Part shown: positions 54,344-63,608 of the stretch, piece by piece | Layout of the letters: each line of letters starts with the position of its first letter | Numbering within the stretch: the stretch's first letter is position 1 | Translations under genes and position numbers: made by a program | Assembly: GCA_900107365.1 (NCBI GenBank) | Contig: FNPS01000004.1 | Location: 124,001 to 188,000 of the forward strand | DNA from: Flavobacterium aquidurense | GTDB lineage: Bacteria; Bacteroidota; Bacteroidia; Flavobacteriales; Flavobacteriaceae | Direction of reading: 5' to 3' | DNA: 64,000 nucleotides | The notes under the pieces: generated by a model | Databases searched by the model: none | Told to the model about the DNA's origin: nothing | The model's input: only the letters and a program-made list of their open reading frames with translations

Positions 54344-55429
54344 ATGACAAATTATAAATTCATATTAAGTGGTGGCGGTACAGGAGGACATATCTATCCT
54401 GCGATTGCTATTGCGAATGAATTAAAGTTACAATTTCCTGATGCTGAATTCCTTTTTGTAGGTGCGCAGGATAAAATGGAGATGCAAAAGGTACCTCAGG
54501 CAGGTTATGAAATAAAAGGACTGTGGATCGCTGGTTTACAAAGAAAGCTGACGTTGCAAAATTTGATGTTTCCTTTAAAATTAGCTACAAGTTTATTAGA
54601 ATCAAGAAGAATCATTAAGCAATTTAAACCCAATGTTGTAATTGGAACTGGTGGTTTTGCAAGCGGACCTTTGTTACAAGCAGCAGGTTCGGCGGGGATT
54701 CCAACAGTGATTCAGGAACAAAATTCATTTCCGGGTATTACAAACAAATTGTTGAGTAAAAAAGCCAATGCAATTTGTGTTGCCTATGATAATTTGGAAC
54801 GCTTTTTTCCAAAAGAAAAAATTGTTTTGACAGGAAATCCAGTTCGTCAGGATTTAATTGATATTGAAAGTAAAAAAGACGAAGCAATTGCTTTTTATGG
54901 TCTTGATCCAAATAAAAAAACACTGCTGGTTTTAGGTGGGAGTTTAGGAGCCAGAAGAGTAAATCAGTTGATTGAGAAGGAATTGCACAGCATGCTTACG
55001 CAAGATGTTCAAATTATTTGGCAATGTGGGAAATTATATTTTGAAGATTATAAAAAATACAATCAGCAATACGTAAGAGTAGTTGATTTCATTGAAAGAA
55101 TGGATTTCGTTTATGCTGCGGCAGATGTGATTATTTCACGTGCAGGAGCATCATCGGTATCAGAGTTGTGCATTGTTGGTAAACCAGTAATTTTTATTCC
55201 GTCACCAAATGTTGCCGAGGATCATCAGACAAAAAATGCACTGGCGATTGTAAATTCAAAAGGCGCTATTTTGTTGAAGGAATCTGAATTAGACAGTCAG
55301 TTTAGTATTGTTTTTGAAGCTTTATTAAAAGATGATGGAAAGCAGAAACAATTAAGTGCCAACATTAAAAAATTGGCGATGCCAAATGCGACAAAAGTTA
55401 TTGTTGAACAAATTAAAAGGTTGTTATAA
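54344..55429 (+). CDS. murG: N-acetylglucosaminyltransferase MurG
   Basis: Adds GlcNAc to lipid I to form lipid II at the inner membrane face. A 361-residue GT28 enzyme with the N-terminal loop [30 protein letters not shown], and the C-terminal donor-binding region [19 protein letters not shown] followed by [11 protein letters not shown]. Standard length. It has a 43-base gap to ftsW and a 154-base gap to murC. Confidence 0.96.
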   Translation: MTNYKFILSGGGTGGHIYPAIAIANELKLQFPDAEFLFVGAQDKMEMQKVPQAGYEIKGLWIAGLQRKLTLQNLMFPLKLATSLLESRRIIKQFKPNVVIGTGGFASGPLLQAAGSAGIPTVIQEQNSFPGITNKLLSKKANAICVAYDNLERFFPKEKIVLTGNPVRQDLIDIESKKDEAIAFYGLDPNKKTLLVLGGSLGARRVNQLIEKELHSMLTQDVQIIWQCGKLYFEDYKKYNQQYVRVVDFIERMDFVYAAADVIISRAGASSVSELCIVGKPVIFIPSPNVAEDHQTKNALAIVNSKGAILLKESELDSQFSIVFEALLKDDGKQKQLSANIKKLAMPNATKVIVEQIKRLL

Positions 55430-55583
55430 TATAAAGTTTGGCTAAAATTATACAACGCAAAAAAGAAAACAGAATGCTATTTTAGGCATTTTGGGTTATT
55501 AAAGAAGAAAAATTACAAAGGCTTAGTTACTAGTTTTTTACAAAATCGGACTAGAAATAAATAGCTCAAAAAATAAAATTAAA

Positions 55584-56933
55584 ATGAATTTAAATCAAAT
55601 ACAGAACGTTTATTTTATTGGTATTGGAGGCATCGGAATGAGTGCTCTGGCCCGTTATTTTAAATACATCGGGAAACAGGTTTCTGGTTATGATAAAACG
55701 CCGTCAATACTAACTAATGAATTGATTGAAAGTGGAATTGATATTCATTTTGAAGATAATATTGATTTGATTCCAAATGATTATTTTGTAGAGAATACGT
55801 TGGTGATTTTTACGCCTGCTGTTCCAAAATCACATTCAGAATGGAATTATTTTATCGAAAGAAATTATGAAATTAAAAAGCGTGCAGAAGTTTTAGGCAT
55901 CATTACGAAAGACACTTTTAGTTTCGCAGTTGCCGGAACACACGGAAAAACAACAACCTCAAGTATACTAGGGCATATTTTATATGAAAGTGGAGCAGAT
56001 GTAACTGCTTTTGTGGGAGGAATTGTTGAGAATTACAATTCTAATTTAATTGGAACCGGAAAAACGGTAACGGTTGTAGAAGCAGATGAATTTGACCGTT
56101 CGTTTTTACACTTACACCCAAATATTGCCTGTATCACTTCTATGGATGCTGATCATTTAGATATTTATGGAACCAGCGATGCTATTGAGGCTTCGTTTGT
56201 AGAATTTGCTTCGAAAGTTGAAGATAAAAGCAAATTGTTTATAACCAAAGAATTACCTCTTGAAGGAGTACAATGTGCTATAAATGAAGATGCTGTATAT
56301 AAGGCGTTTAATGTTCGAATAGAAGATGGAAGTTATGTTTTTGATGTGCAGACGCCATCAGAAATAATGAAAGACTTGCATTTTGGCTTGCCTGGAAAAC
56401 ACAATTTAATGAATGGATTAATGGCTATTGCAATGGCTAAGACTTTTGGCACCCCGACCGACTTAATTGCAAAAGCCATTGCTTCATTCAACGGAATCAG
56501 AAGACGTTTTTCTTATCAGATTAAGTCTGAAAATTTAGTTTATATAGATGATTATGCACATCATCCAACGGAAATAAACGCTGTTTATCAAGCTGTTAGT
56601 GAATTGTATCCTGGACGTAAAGTTTTAGCGATTTTTCAGCCACATTTATTCAGTAGAACAAGAGATTTTGCTGATGGATTTGCAGAGAGTTTATCGCAAT
56701 TTGATGAAGTGTTTTTATTGGATATTTACCCGGCCCGCGAATTACCGATGGAAGGGATTACATCGGATTGGTTATTAGGGAAAATGACAAGTTCGAACAA
56801 GAAAATTGTTGCAAAAAATGATTTATTAGCGCAAATCAAAGCCAGTGATGCGCCAATAATTGTAACAATAGGAGCTGGAGATATTGGTGAAATGGTTCCA
56901 TCAATTAAAAAAATGCTAAATGAAAATATTTAA
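55584..56933 (+). CDS. murC: UDP-MurNAc:L-alanine ligase MurC
   Basis: First ligase of the peptide stem, joining L-Ala to UDP-MurNAc. A 449-residue protein with the nucleotide-binding IGIGGIGMSALARYF, ATP loop AGTHGKTTTSSILGHIL, VVEADEFDRSFLHL, and the C-terminal HHPTEINAV and FQPHLFSRTRDF segments. All Mur motifs are intact. The upstream gap to murG (154 bases) holds no clear feature. It overlaps ftsQ by 14 bases. Confidence 0.96.
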   Translation: MNLNQIQNVYFIGIGGIGMSALARYFKYIGKQVSGYDKTPSILTNELIESGIDIHFEDNIDLIPNDYFVENTLVIFTPAVPKSHSEWNYFIERNYEIKKRAEVLGIITKDTFSFAVAGTHGKTTTSSILGHILYESGADVTAFVGGIVENYNSNLIGTGKTVTVVEADEFDRSFLHLHPNIACITSMDADHLDIYGTSDAIEASFVEFASKVEDKSKLFITKELPLEGVQCAINEDAVYKAFNVRIEDGSYVFDVQTPSEIMKDLHFGLPGKHNLMNGLMAIAMAKTFGTPTDLIAKAIASFNGIRRRFSYQIKSENLVYIDDYAHHPTEINAVYQAVSELYPGRKVLAIFQPHLFSRTRDFADGFAESLSQFDEVFLLDIYPARELPMEGITSDWLLGKMTSSNKKIVAKNDLLAQIKASDAPIIVTIGAGDIGEMVPSIKKMLNENI

Positions 56934-57642
56934 TTGGGCAAATATTCGATTAATACTCATTTTTGGGCTTGTACTTTTTTTATATTCTTTCGCTCAACAT
57001 CGAAATGGGGATCGAAAACTGAAGAAATCTATGGTTGTTTTTGTAGGAGAAAACACGCTGTTTGTTAAGCCGGAATCGGTTAATAAATTGTTAATAGAAA
57101 ATAAAAGAGACGCTTCCAGTATCCGAAAAGATGAAGTAGATTTGAATAAGATAGAAAAAACCCTTGATACGCAAGACATGATTGAGAAGTCAGACGTTTT
57201 TGTAAGTATCGATGGAGTTCTAAAAGCGAGAGTAAAACAGAAGACACCAATAGCGAGAGTTTATGATGGTGATAACTCTTTTTATATTGACTATGAAGGA
57301 CATAAAATGCCTTTATCAGACAATTTTACAGCTCGGGTTCCTCTTGTTTCGGGGGCAATAAATGAAAAAAATAACGAAGATTTAGCTGCTTTATTTCGCA
57401 CAATTTATGACGATGCGTTTTTGAAAAAAAACATCATTGCAATACAAATTATGCCTAATGGCAGCCTAAAAATGTTTAATCGAAATTATAATTACTTCAT
57501 CGATTTTGGAAGAACGATGCATGTTGATAAGAAATTTAGAAACTATAAAGCTTTTTTTCAAAAAGCAGTTTTAGATAGTTCGTTATACAAATACAATAAA
57601 ATTGACCTTAGGTTTACGGAACAAGTAGTTTGCACAAAATAA
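56920..57642 (+). CDS. ftsQ: Cell division protein FtsQ
   Basis: A 240-residue bitopic protein: N-terminal membrane helix (RLILIFGLVLFLYSFAQ, residues about 8-24) and a periplasmic POTRA/FtsQ domain. Typical segments are IEKSDVFVSIDGVLKARVKQ (POTRA), TPIARVYDGDNSFYIDYEGH and VPLVSG. It recruits FtsL and FtsI-type partners to the septum. It overlaps murC by 14 bases and precedes ftsA by six. Confidence 0.92.
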   Translation: MKIFNWANIRLILIFGLVLFLYSFAQHRNGDRKLKKSMVVFVGENTLFVKPESVNKLLIENKRDASSIRKDEVDLNKIEKTLDTQDMIEKSDVFVSIDGVLKARVKQKTPIARVYDGDNSFYIDYEGHKMPLSDNFTARVPLVSGAINEKNNEDLAALFRTIYDDAFLKKNIIAIQIMPNGSLKMFNRNYNYFIDFGRTMHVDKKFRNYKAFFQKAVLDSSLYKYNKIDLRFTEQVVCTK

Positions 57643-57648
57643 TAGAAA

Positions 57649-59073
57649 ATGGAAAAAGATAACATTGCAGTAGGTCTAGATATTGGAACCACCAAAATCG
57701 TTGCCATGATAGGCAAGAAGAACGAGTATGGTAAGTTGGAAATTTTGGGTATTGGGAAATCCAAAAGTTTGGGTGTTGCAAGAGGTGTTGTAAACAACAT
57801 TACGCAAACGATCCAATCAATTCAACAAGCTATTTTAGAAGCAGAAAATAATTCAGGTTATAAAATTAAAGATGTGGTTGTGGGTATCGCCGGACAACAC
57901 ATCAGAAGTATTCAGCATACAGATTACATCAGCCGTAGTAATCCGGAGGAAGTAATTGGCGAAAAAGATATTCAGCTTTTGATTGACCAGGTGAATAAAC
58001 TGGCCATGTTACCAGGAGAAGAAATCATTCACGTTTTGCCACAGGAATTTAAAATCGACGGACAGTCTGAAATCAAAGAGCCAATCGGAATGTATGGTGG
58101 AAGACTGGAATCTAGTTTTCACGTAGTGGTTGGACAAGCTTCTTCTATCAGAAATGTCGGAAGATGTATTCAGAGTTCAGGAATCGAATTGTCCGGATTG
58201 ACATTAGAGCCTTTGGCTTCGGCAGATGCAGTTTTGAGTCAGGAAGAAAAAGAAGCGGGTGTTGCATTGATCGATATTGGTGGTGGAACAACAGATTTAG
58301 CCATTTTTAAAGATGGAATCATTCGTCACACTGCAGTAATTCCTTTTGGAGGAAATGTAATTACAGATGATATTAAAGAAGGCTGCTCAATTATTGAAAA
58401 ACAAGCTGAGCTTTTAAAAATAAAATTCGGATCGGCCTGGCCAGGAGAAAATAAAGACAACGAAATTGTTTCTATTCCTGGATTAAGAGGCAGAGAACCA
58501 AAAGAGATTTCGCTTAAAAACTTATCTAAAATTATCCATGCCCGTGTGGTGGAAATTATCGAGCAGGTTTTTGCAGAAATTAAAGCTTATGGACACGAAG
58601 ATCCTCGTAAAAAATTAATTGCCGGAATCGTTCTTACAGGTGGTGGAGCTCAACTAAAGCACATTAAACAATTAGTAGAGTATATTACCGGAATGGACAC
58701 CAGAATTGGATATCCAAATGAGCATTTGGCAGGAAATTCAAGCGAAGAAATTTCTAGTCCGTTGTTTGCAACTGCAGTTGGTTTGGTAATGAACAGCATC
58801 GAAAATAGTACACAAAGTGCTGTTAGAATGGAGTTGGTTAACGAACAGCCAAAAGTGGTTTACAGAAATGTGCCACCACAGCAACAACAGCCAGTTCAGC
58901 AACGATACGAAGTTGAAGAAAACTACGTTGAAAGAGTAGAAACTATTGAACAACAAAGAGAAGTTCGAAGTAACATGAAGGTTGAAGCAGAATCTACCGA
59001 AACAAAAATTAGAAGATCATTTTTTGATCGCTATGTCGATAAAATCAAAGATTTTTTAGACAACGCAGAATAA
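57649..59073 (+). CDS. ftsA: Cell division protein FtsA
   Basis: An actin-like ATPase of 474 residues that anchors FtsZ to the membrane. Nucleotide motifs: VGLDIGTTKIVAMIG (phosphate 1), VALIDIGGGTTDLAIF (phosphate 2) and IVLTGGGAQLKHIKQLVEYI (adenosine motif). The 1c domain lies at about residues 85-165. The C-terminal end (RRSFFDRYVDKIKDFLDN) is an amphipathic helix, as expected of the membrane-targeting sequence, preceded by a Gln-rich linker (PPQQQQPVQQRYE). Confidence 0.96.
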   Translation: MEKDNIAVGLDIGTTKIVAMIGKKNEYGKLEILGIGKSKSLGVARGVVNNITQTIQSIQQAILEAENNSGYKIKDVVVGIAGQHIRSIQHTDYISRSNPEEVIGEKDIQLLIDQVNKLAMLPGEEIIHVLPQEFKIDGQSEIKEPIGMYGGRLESSFHVVVGQASSIRNVGRCIQSSGIELSGLTLEPLASADAVLSQEEKEAGVALIDIGGGTTDLAIFKDGIIRHTAVIPFGGNVITDDIKEGCSIIEKQAELLKIKFGSAWPGENKDNEIVSIPGLRGREPKEISLKNLSKIIHARVVEIIEQVFAEIKAYGHEDPRKKLIAGIVLTGGGAQLKHIKQLVEYITGMDTRIGYPNEHLAGNSSEEISSPLFATAVGLVMNSIENSTQSAVRMELVNEQPKVVYRNVPPQQQQPVQQRYEVEENYVERVETIEQQREVRSNMKVEAESTETKIRRSFFDRYVDKIKDFLDNAE

Positions 59074-59157
59074 AATAATAATAGACGAAAAGGATTACTA
59101 TTGGCCCCAAGTCAAGAAGTAAAAAATGTATTTAATAAGAATTTCAAAACCAAAAAG

Positions 59158-61155
59158 ATGATGAGCAACTCAGAATTTGGAAGTATTTCATTTGATTTAC
59201 CAAAAAACCAATCAAATGTAATCAAGGTAATAGGTGTAGGTGGAGGCGGAAGTAACGCAATCAACCACATGTTTAAACAAGGTATTAAAGGGGTAGATTT
59301 TATCGTTTGTAATACAGATTCGCAAGCATTGCAGAATAGTGCAGTACCAAATAAAATTCAGTTAGGGATGAACTTAACAGAGGGTCTTGGAGCAGGAGCA
59401 AATCCTGATGTAGGACAACAATCTGCTATTGAGAGTATCGCTGATATCGAAAAAATGTTGGACCGTGGTACTAAGATGGTATTTATTACCGCTGGTATGG
59501 GTGGTGGGACAGGTACTGGAGCTGCTCCGGTAATTGCGCAATTAGCAAAAGAAAGAGAGATTTTAACGGTTGGTATTGTAACAATTCCATTTCAGTTTGA
59601 GGGTAAAGTTCGTCAGGAACAGGCTCTTTTAGGAATCGAAAAATTACGTAAACAAGTCGATTCGTTAATCGTTATCAATAATAATAAGTTAAGAGAAGTA
59701 TACGGAAATCTTGGTTTTAAAGCAGGATTCTCTAAAGCGGATGAAGTATTAGCAACAGCCTCAAGAGGTATTGCTGAAGTAATTACGCATCACTATACTC
59801 AAAATATCGATTTACGTGATGCAAAAACTGTTTTGTCAAACAGTGGAACTGCGATCATGGGATCTTCTGTTGCTACAGGTGAAAACAGAGCGAAGGAAGC
59901 TATTGTTTCGGCTTTGGATTCTCCGTTATTAAATGACAACAAAATTACAGGAGCCAAAAACGTATTGTTGCTTATCGTTTCTGGATCTAATGAAATCACG
60001 CTTGATGAAATTGGAGAAATCAACGATCATATCCAGGCAGAAGCAGGTTACAACGCTAATATTATCATGGGAGTTGGTGAAGACGAAACTCTTGGCGAAG
60101 CTATTGCGGTAACTATTATTGCGACTGGTTTTGATGTTGAACAACAAAATGAAATTGTAAATACAGAACCTAAAAAAATCATTCATACGTTAGAAGACGA
60201 GCAAAGAAGTGTTCATAATTTAACGAATAAATCGGTTACTTCTTTTGATTTAAACGCAGAAACACCTACTTCAAAATCAGAAGAAAAAGTTGTTTTTGAT
60301 TTAATGGAAGATGAGCCTTTTGCTAATACTCATAATCCTGTAGTTCCAACTCCTGTTGCTCCAGTTGCAGTTGCTCCAACTATCAATCAGGAAGAATTAG
60401 TGGTGATGTCAGAGTTTATCAAAAATCTTGATGTAACTTTTGAAATCGTTTCGCCAATTACAGATATTGATTTTACTATTACAGCTCCTGCGGCAGAATT
60501 TGTTCAGGAAGTAAAACCAGTTCAGCAAAGAATTTTTGAAAGAGAAGAACAAACGACTTTCTCTTTTGATTTACCTCTTTTCAGATCTGAGCCAGAAGTG
60601 AAAAAAGAACCGGTTGTTGAGGAGACTAAAATTTTATTCGAATTATCAAACGAAACACGTAATATCAAAGTTAACGATCCAGTACAATTTGTACCGGTAA
60701 CAGAAGTTGCTGAAAACGGAGTTATCAAATATTCTTTAGAAGAATATATGGAGGTTGAGGACAATTTAATGGCATCAAAACCAGTTGAAAAAGTGGTAGA
60801 AGATGTTGTTCCGGCTGAATTGAATATTCAATTAAAACCTAAAGTTGATTTTGCTATAGAAGCTGATTATTCTACAACTTCAAATGTTTCTCCAATGGAA
60901 TTAACAATCGAAGAAACGTTACGTTTAAGAGCAGAAGAAAGAAGAAAGAAACTAAAGGAGTTTAACTATAAATTCCATAATAATGTTTCGAGAATTGATG
61001 AACTTGAAAAAGAGCCTGCTTACAAAAGATTAGGAATCGATCTTTCAAATAATCAGTCGAATACAACCAATTCAAGAATATCTGTTGGTACTGATAGTAA
61101 TAACGATTTGCAATTGCGTTCAAACAATTCATTTTTGCACGACAACGTAGATTAA
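59158..61155 (+). CDS. ftsZ: Cell division protein FtsZ with long C-terminal linker
   Basis: The tubulin-like GTPase of the Z ring. Two ATG codons at 59158/59161 are better starts than a TTG at 59101. The core is intact: VGGGGSNAINHM, NTDSQAL, GGGTGTGAAPV (tubulin signature, residues about 116-126), NIDLRDAKT synergy loop (near residue 217). A C-terminal part of about 340 residues follows, far longer than in E. coli; most is a disordered acidic linker. The tail has EPAYKRLG, similar to the FtsA-binding peptide, and the end FLHDNVD. A terminator follows. Confidence 0.95.
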   Translation: MMSNSEFGSISFDLPKNQSNVIKVIGVGGGGSNAINHMFKQGIKGVDFIVCNTDSQALQNSAVPNKIQLGMNLTEGLGAGANPDVGQQSAIESIADIEKMLDRGTKMVFITAGMGGGTGTGAAPVIAQLAKEREILTVGIVTIPFQFEGKVRQEQALLGIEKLRKQVDSLIVINNNKLREVYGNLGFKAGFSKADEVLATASRGIAEVITHHYTQNIDLRDAKTVLSNSGTAIMGSSVATGENRAKEAIVSALDSPLLNDNKITGAKNVLLLIVSGSNEITLDEIGEINDHIQAEAGYNANIIMGVGEDETLGEAIAVTIIATGFDVEQQNEIVNTEPKKIIHTLEDEQRSVHNLTNKSVTSFDLNAETPTSKSEEKVVFDLMEDEPFANTHNPVVPTPVAPVAVAPTINQEELVVMSEFIKNLDVTFEIVSPITDIDFTITAPAAEFVQEVKPVQQRIFEREEQTTFSFDLPLFRSEPEVKKEPVVEETKILFELSNETRNIKVNDPVQFVPVTEVAENGVIKYSLEEYMEVEDNLMASKPVEKVVEDVVPAELNIQLKPKVDFAIEADYSTTSNVSPMELTIEETLRLRAEERRKKLKEFNYKFHNNVSRIDELEKEPAYKRLGIDLSNNQSNTTNSRISVGTDSNNDLQLRSNNSFLHDNVD

Positions 61156-61176
61156 TTTTACATTCATAATATTAGG

Positions 61177-61218
61177 ATAACCCGAAAATTGGATTTAATT
61201 TTCGGGTTATTTTTTTTA
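61177..61218 (+). terminator. Terminator of ftsZ and the dcw cluster
   Basis: Perfect 14-bp stem ATAACCCGAAAATT / AATTTTCGGGTTAT (61177-61190 with 61197-61210), 6-base loop, then a run of eight T. Confidence 0.9.
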
Positions 61219-61355
61219 TCTTCGCACAGAATTTTAAAATTTGACTTCTTTAATATACTTTTAAAGTGAATCTTATTGTCATTTGAAGTGAAGTCGGGAA
61301 TATTCAAATAATCATAACAATATATAAGCCTGGCTTATTTAAATAAAATAAAACG

Positions 61356-61805
61356 ATGAGTTTACAAACATTAATCATGGACGAAATTAAAACGGCCATG
61401 AGAGCAAAAGATACCGTTGCATTAGAAGCATTAAGAGCTATCAAATCTGAAATGTTATTGGCTGCAACGGCTTCAGGATCAAAAGAAGAATTAACAGAAG
61501 ACGATGAAGTTAAATTACTTCAAAGACTAGTTAAAACCCGTAAAGAAAGCGCAAGAATTTTCACAGAACAAAATCGTCCTGATTTAGCTGAACCAGAATT
61601 AGCTCAGGTTGCTGTAATCGAGAAATTTTTGCCAGCTCAATTAAGCGAAGAAGAAGTAGAAGCAGTTGTAGCAAAAATCATTGCTGAAACCGGAGCTTCT
61701 GGAATTGCTTCAATGGGTAAAGTGATGGGATTGGCTTCTGCTCAATTAGGCGGAACTGCTGAAGGAAAAACCATTTCTGCAATTGTGAAGAAACTTTTAG
61801 TATAA
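61356..61805 (+). CDS. GatB/YqeY domain-containing protein
   Basis: A 149-residue protein of the YqeY family, the alpha-helical domain also found at the C-terminus of GatB of the tRNA amidotransferase. Family features: LQTLIMDEIKTAMRAKDTVA, EALRAIKSEM, AVIEKFLPAQLSEEEVEAVV and GKVMGLASAQLGGTAEGKTI. It may help in amidation of misacylated tRNA, but the standalone role is unclear. It follows the ftsZ terminator and so is a separate unit; a palindrome follows. Confidence 0.9.
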   Translation: MSLQTLIMDEIKTAMRAKDTVALEALRAIKSEMLLAATASGSKEELTEDDEVKLLQRLVKTRKESARIFTEQNRPDLAEPELAQVAVIEKFLPAQLSEEEVEAVVAKIIAETGASGIASMGKVMGLASAQLGGTAEGKTISAIVKKLLV

Positions 61806-61816
61806 AGAATTTTAGG

Positions 61817-61856
61817 TTTTAGAGTTCAGATTTTAGATTGAATCTGAACTCTAAAA
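61817..61856. repeat. Perfect 16-bp inverted repeat
   Basis: TTTTAGAGTTCAGATT (61817-61832) with AATCTGAACTCTAAAA (61841-61856), 8-base loop. It lies between the YqeY gene and tRNA-Arg and lacks a T run, so it may not be a terminator. Confidence 0.75.
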
Positions 61857-61877
61857 TCAACAATCTACAATAAAAAC

Positions 61878-61951
61878 GACCGCGTAGTTCAACTGGATAG
61901 AATATCAGATTTCGGCTCTGAGGGTTGGGGGTTCGAACCCCTCCGCGGTCA
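61878..61951 (+). tRNA. tRNA-Arg (TCG)
   Basis: A 74-base cloverleaf: acceptor GACCGCG/CGCGGTC, anticodon stem TCAGA/TCTGA with loop TTTCGGC (anticodon TCG), T stem GGGGG/CCCTC (one G-T pair) around TTCGAAC. CCA is not encoded. A strong hairpin follows at once. Confidence 0.93.
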
Positions 61952-62007
61952 CTATAAAAAAGAAAAAGCCTGAGAATCTATGTTCTCAGGCTTTTTCTTT
62001 TTTATAG
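61952..62007. terminator. Terminator of tRNA-Arg, first of two near-identical hairpins
   Basis: A perfect 25-bp stem (AAAAAGCCTGAGAA / TTCTCAGGCTTTTT core) with a 6-base loop. The same core is found at 63107-63144, after the two-gene cassette. Confidence 0.9.
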
Positions 62008-62189
62008 TTAGAAGATCCATTTGATATTTTTTTTATTTTTACAAAACTGTGTTTACAGTTAATTTTGGTTGGAACGCCATCATGGGGCTTCAATTTCTGC
62101 ATAATAATTTATTGTTTTTAAATCAAGGGAGAGATACTATAATTCGTAAATTTCACTCTGTTTTTTGTTTACATATCATCACTATTCTT

Positions 62190-62603
62190 ATGAGAAAAGA
62201 ACATATTGTAATTATCGAAAATTTATCCAATTATTCCATTAATTACTTAGTGGTTGGTGGGTGGGCAATCTTATTTAATGGATTTAAAAGACTTCCTAAT
62301 GATTTAGATATTTGGATTGAAAACGAAAAGGAAAATATAGAAAAATTACAAAAATCAGGAATTATATCTGATACAGTTATAGAAGATAATTTTTATATTA
62401 AAATTGTGAAGAATAATTGCAAGATAGAATTGATATCACAAATGAATGGTCTGCTTTTTAAGGAGTGTTTTGAGAATAAAGGAACTATAATTGTTAATAA
62501 TAACAATGTAAATTATTTAAATATAACGGACATTATAACAAATAAAAAACTTTTAAAAAGAAAAAAAGATATGATTGATCTAAATCGAATTTTATGCCAG
62601 TAA
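62190..62603 (+). CDS. Putative MNT-type nucleotidyltransferase
   Basis: A 137-residue protein from ATG 62190; the open frame upstream to 62049 has no family-like residues. It shows the nucleotidyltransferase signature VVGGWAILFNGF followed by LPNDLDIWIE (GG ... DxD, two metal-binding Asp). The third acidic residue may be the Glu in CKIELIS. The C-terminal part (ITNKKLLKRKKDMIDLNRIL) resembles toxin- or abortive-infection-type nucleotidyltransferases. The next gene overlaps it by 10 bases. It lies between near-identical hairpins next to tRNA-Arg. Target unknown. Confidence 0.65.
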   Translation: MRKEHIVIIENLSNYSINYLVVGGWAILFNGFKRLPNDLDIWIENEKENIEKLQKSGIISDTVIEDNFYIKIVKNNCKIELISQMNGLLFKECFENKGTIIVNNNNVNYLNITDIITNKKLLKRKKDMIDLNRILCQ

Positions 62604-63076
62604 CACTTAATTTACAATTACCACAAAAAGAATTTTATGTCTTTAAAAACGATTTAGAAGATATAAAATCAATCGCAGATTTTATCATTCCCGGGGATGA
62701 ATTTCACTGGAATTATTATGATGAGTTATACAAGAATAATAATTATCTGTTTGAATTGTCTTGGGAATTTCATGACCTAATAACAAATGAGAGCGTTGAA
62801 TTAAAACAATTCTACGGAGAGGAAGATATAGAAAAATTTCCTTTTAATTTTTATTATGAAAAATCGAATCCTGAAGACCGCAGGGTATTCTTATCTTCAT
62901 GGGAGAATACAATAAATCCATATTTGTTAAATGATTTTTTGAATAAAATTGTGCTGAGCGATTTTTACAATGACCTAAATGAGGAAACTCAAAATCAGAT
63001 TACTAAAACTATAAAGCTTACTGAAATAGCAATGAAATATGCAGTTAGAATAGGAATAACTATAGATCCTGATTAA
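62594..63076 (+). CDS. Protein of unknown function paired with the nucleotidyltransferase
   Basis: A 160-residue acidic protein with no recognised motif and no signal or membrane segment. It is rich in aromatic residues and Asn/Asp/Glu (FHWNYYDELYKNNNYLFELS). The ATG at 62594 lies inside the upstream gene (10-base overlap), so translation is coupled. Its base composition is as AT-rich as its partner's. An antitoxin, partner or cofactor role is a guess from the coupling alone. The cassette ends with a hairpin at 63107. Confidence 0.6.
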   Translation: MPVTLNLQLPQKEFYVFKNDLEDIKSIADFIIPGDEFHWNYYDELYKNNNYLFELSWEFHDLITNESVELKQFYGEEDIEKFPFNFYYEKSNPEDRRVFLSSWENTINPYLLNDFLNKIVLSDFYNDLNEETQNQITKTIKLTEIAMKYAVRIGITIDPD

Positions 63077-63106
63077 AGAGGTAATAGCTTCTAAATGAAA
63101 TATCAC

Positions 63107-63144
63107 AAAAAAAGCCTGAGAATCTAAATTCTCAGGCTTTTTTT
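63107..63144. terminator. Terminator, second copy of the GCCTGAGAA hairpin
   Basis: Stem AAAAAAAGCCTGAGAA / TTCTCAGGCTTTTTTT, 6-base loop. It serves the cassette and the convergent SRPBCC gene, and repeats the core of 61952-62007. Confidence 0.88.
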
Positions 63145-63149
63145 AATTG

Positions 63150-63608
63150 CTATTTTTCACAAATTTCTTTCAACTTGTCAAGAGCTTTTGGATAGTGGTC
63201 GTTCATATAATCTAAAAATTCTTCTACTGTGTCTAAGTCGACAGTAACGGTTGTGGTGCCATTGTTTTCTTCGAAGGTATAATTTTCAAATCCGTTTGCC
63301 CATTTTTCTACTTCTGGTCCTTCTGTTATTTCTTTATCGGCTTTTAAAAGTCCATAATGTTGAATAGAAACAAATTGGTTTGGAATGTTTTCAGCTATCC
63401 TGGAAACCATGCCTCCTTTTTCTCCTTTCTCATCTACACCAATAAACAGTATTTTACTTCCCTTATCCCAACTTCCTTCATAGGTAGACGTGGGGTTAAA
63501 CAAGGCAGTCCATTGTTCATAAGTTGATTTATTGGTTGTGCCAAGCATAAAATCATATATCTTGGTTACAGGTGCCTTGATGCTTACTTTAAATTGTAAC
63601 TTTTTCAT
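63150..63608 (-). CDS. SRPBCC family protein (START/AHSA1-like)
   Basis: A 152-residue single-domain protein with the helix-grip fold: N-terminal KLQFKVSIKAPVTKIYDFML, central YEGSWDKGSKILFIGVDEKG and C-terminal helix YMNDHYPKALDKLKEICEK. Such proteins bind hydrophobic ligands or act as Hsp90 co-activators; the ligand cannot be told. It converges with the cassette at a shared terminator. Start ATG at 63608. Confidence 0.85.
   Translation of the reverse strand: MKKLQFKVSIKAPVTKIYDFMLGTTNKSTYEQWTALFNPTSTYEGSWDKGSKILFIGVDEKGEKGGMVSRIAENIPNQFVSIQHYGLLKADKEITEGPEVEKWANGFENYTFEENNGTTTVTVDLDTVEEFLDYMNDHYPKALDKLKEICEK

Noticed and set aside
55430-55583. Gap between murG and murC as an RNA or promoter
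   Set aside because: No -7 box match, no stable hairpin and no conserved pattern seen.
59101-59103. TTG at 59101 as the ftsZ start
   Set aside because: ATG codons at 59158/59161 give the usual FtsZ N-terminus.
62010-62189. N-terminal extension of the nucleotidyltransferase from 62049
   Set aside because: Residues before ATG 62190 look random and the nucleotidyltransferase fold starts after it.
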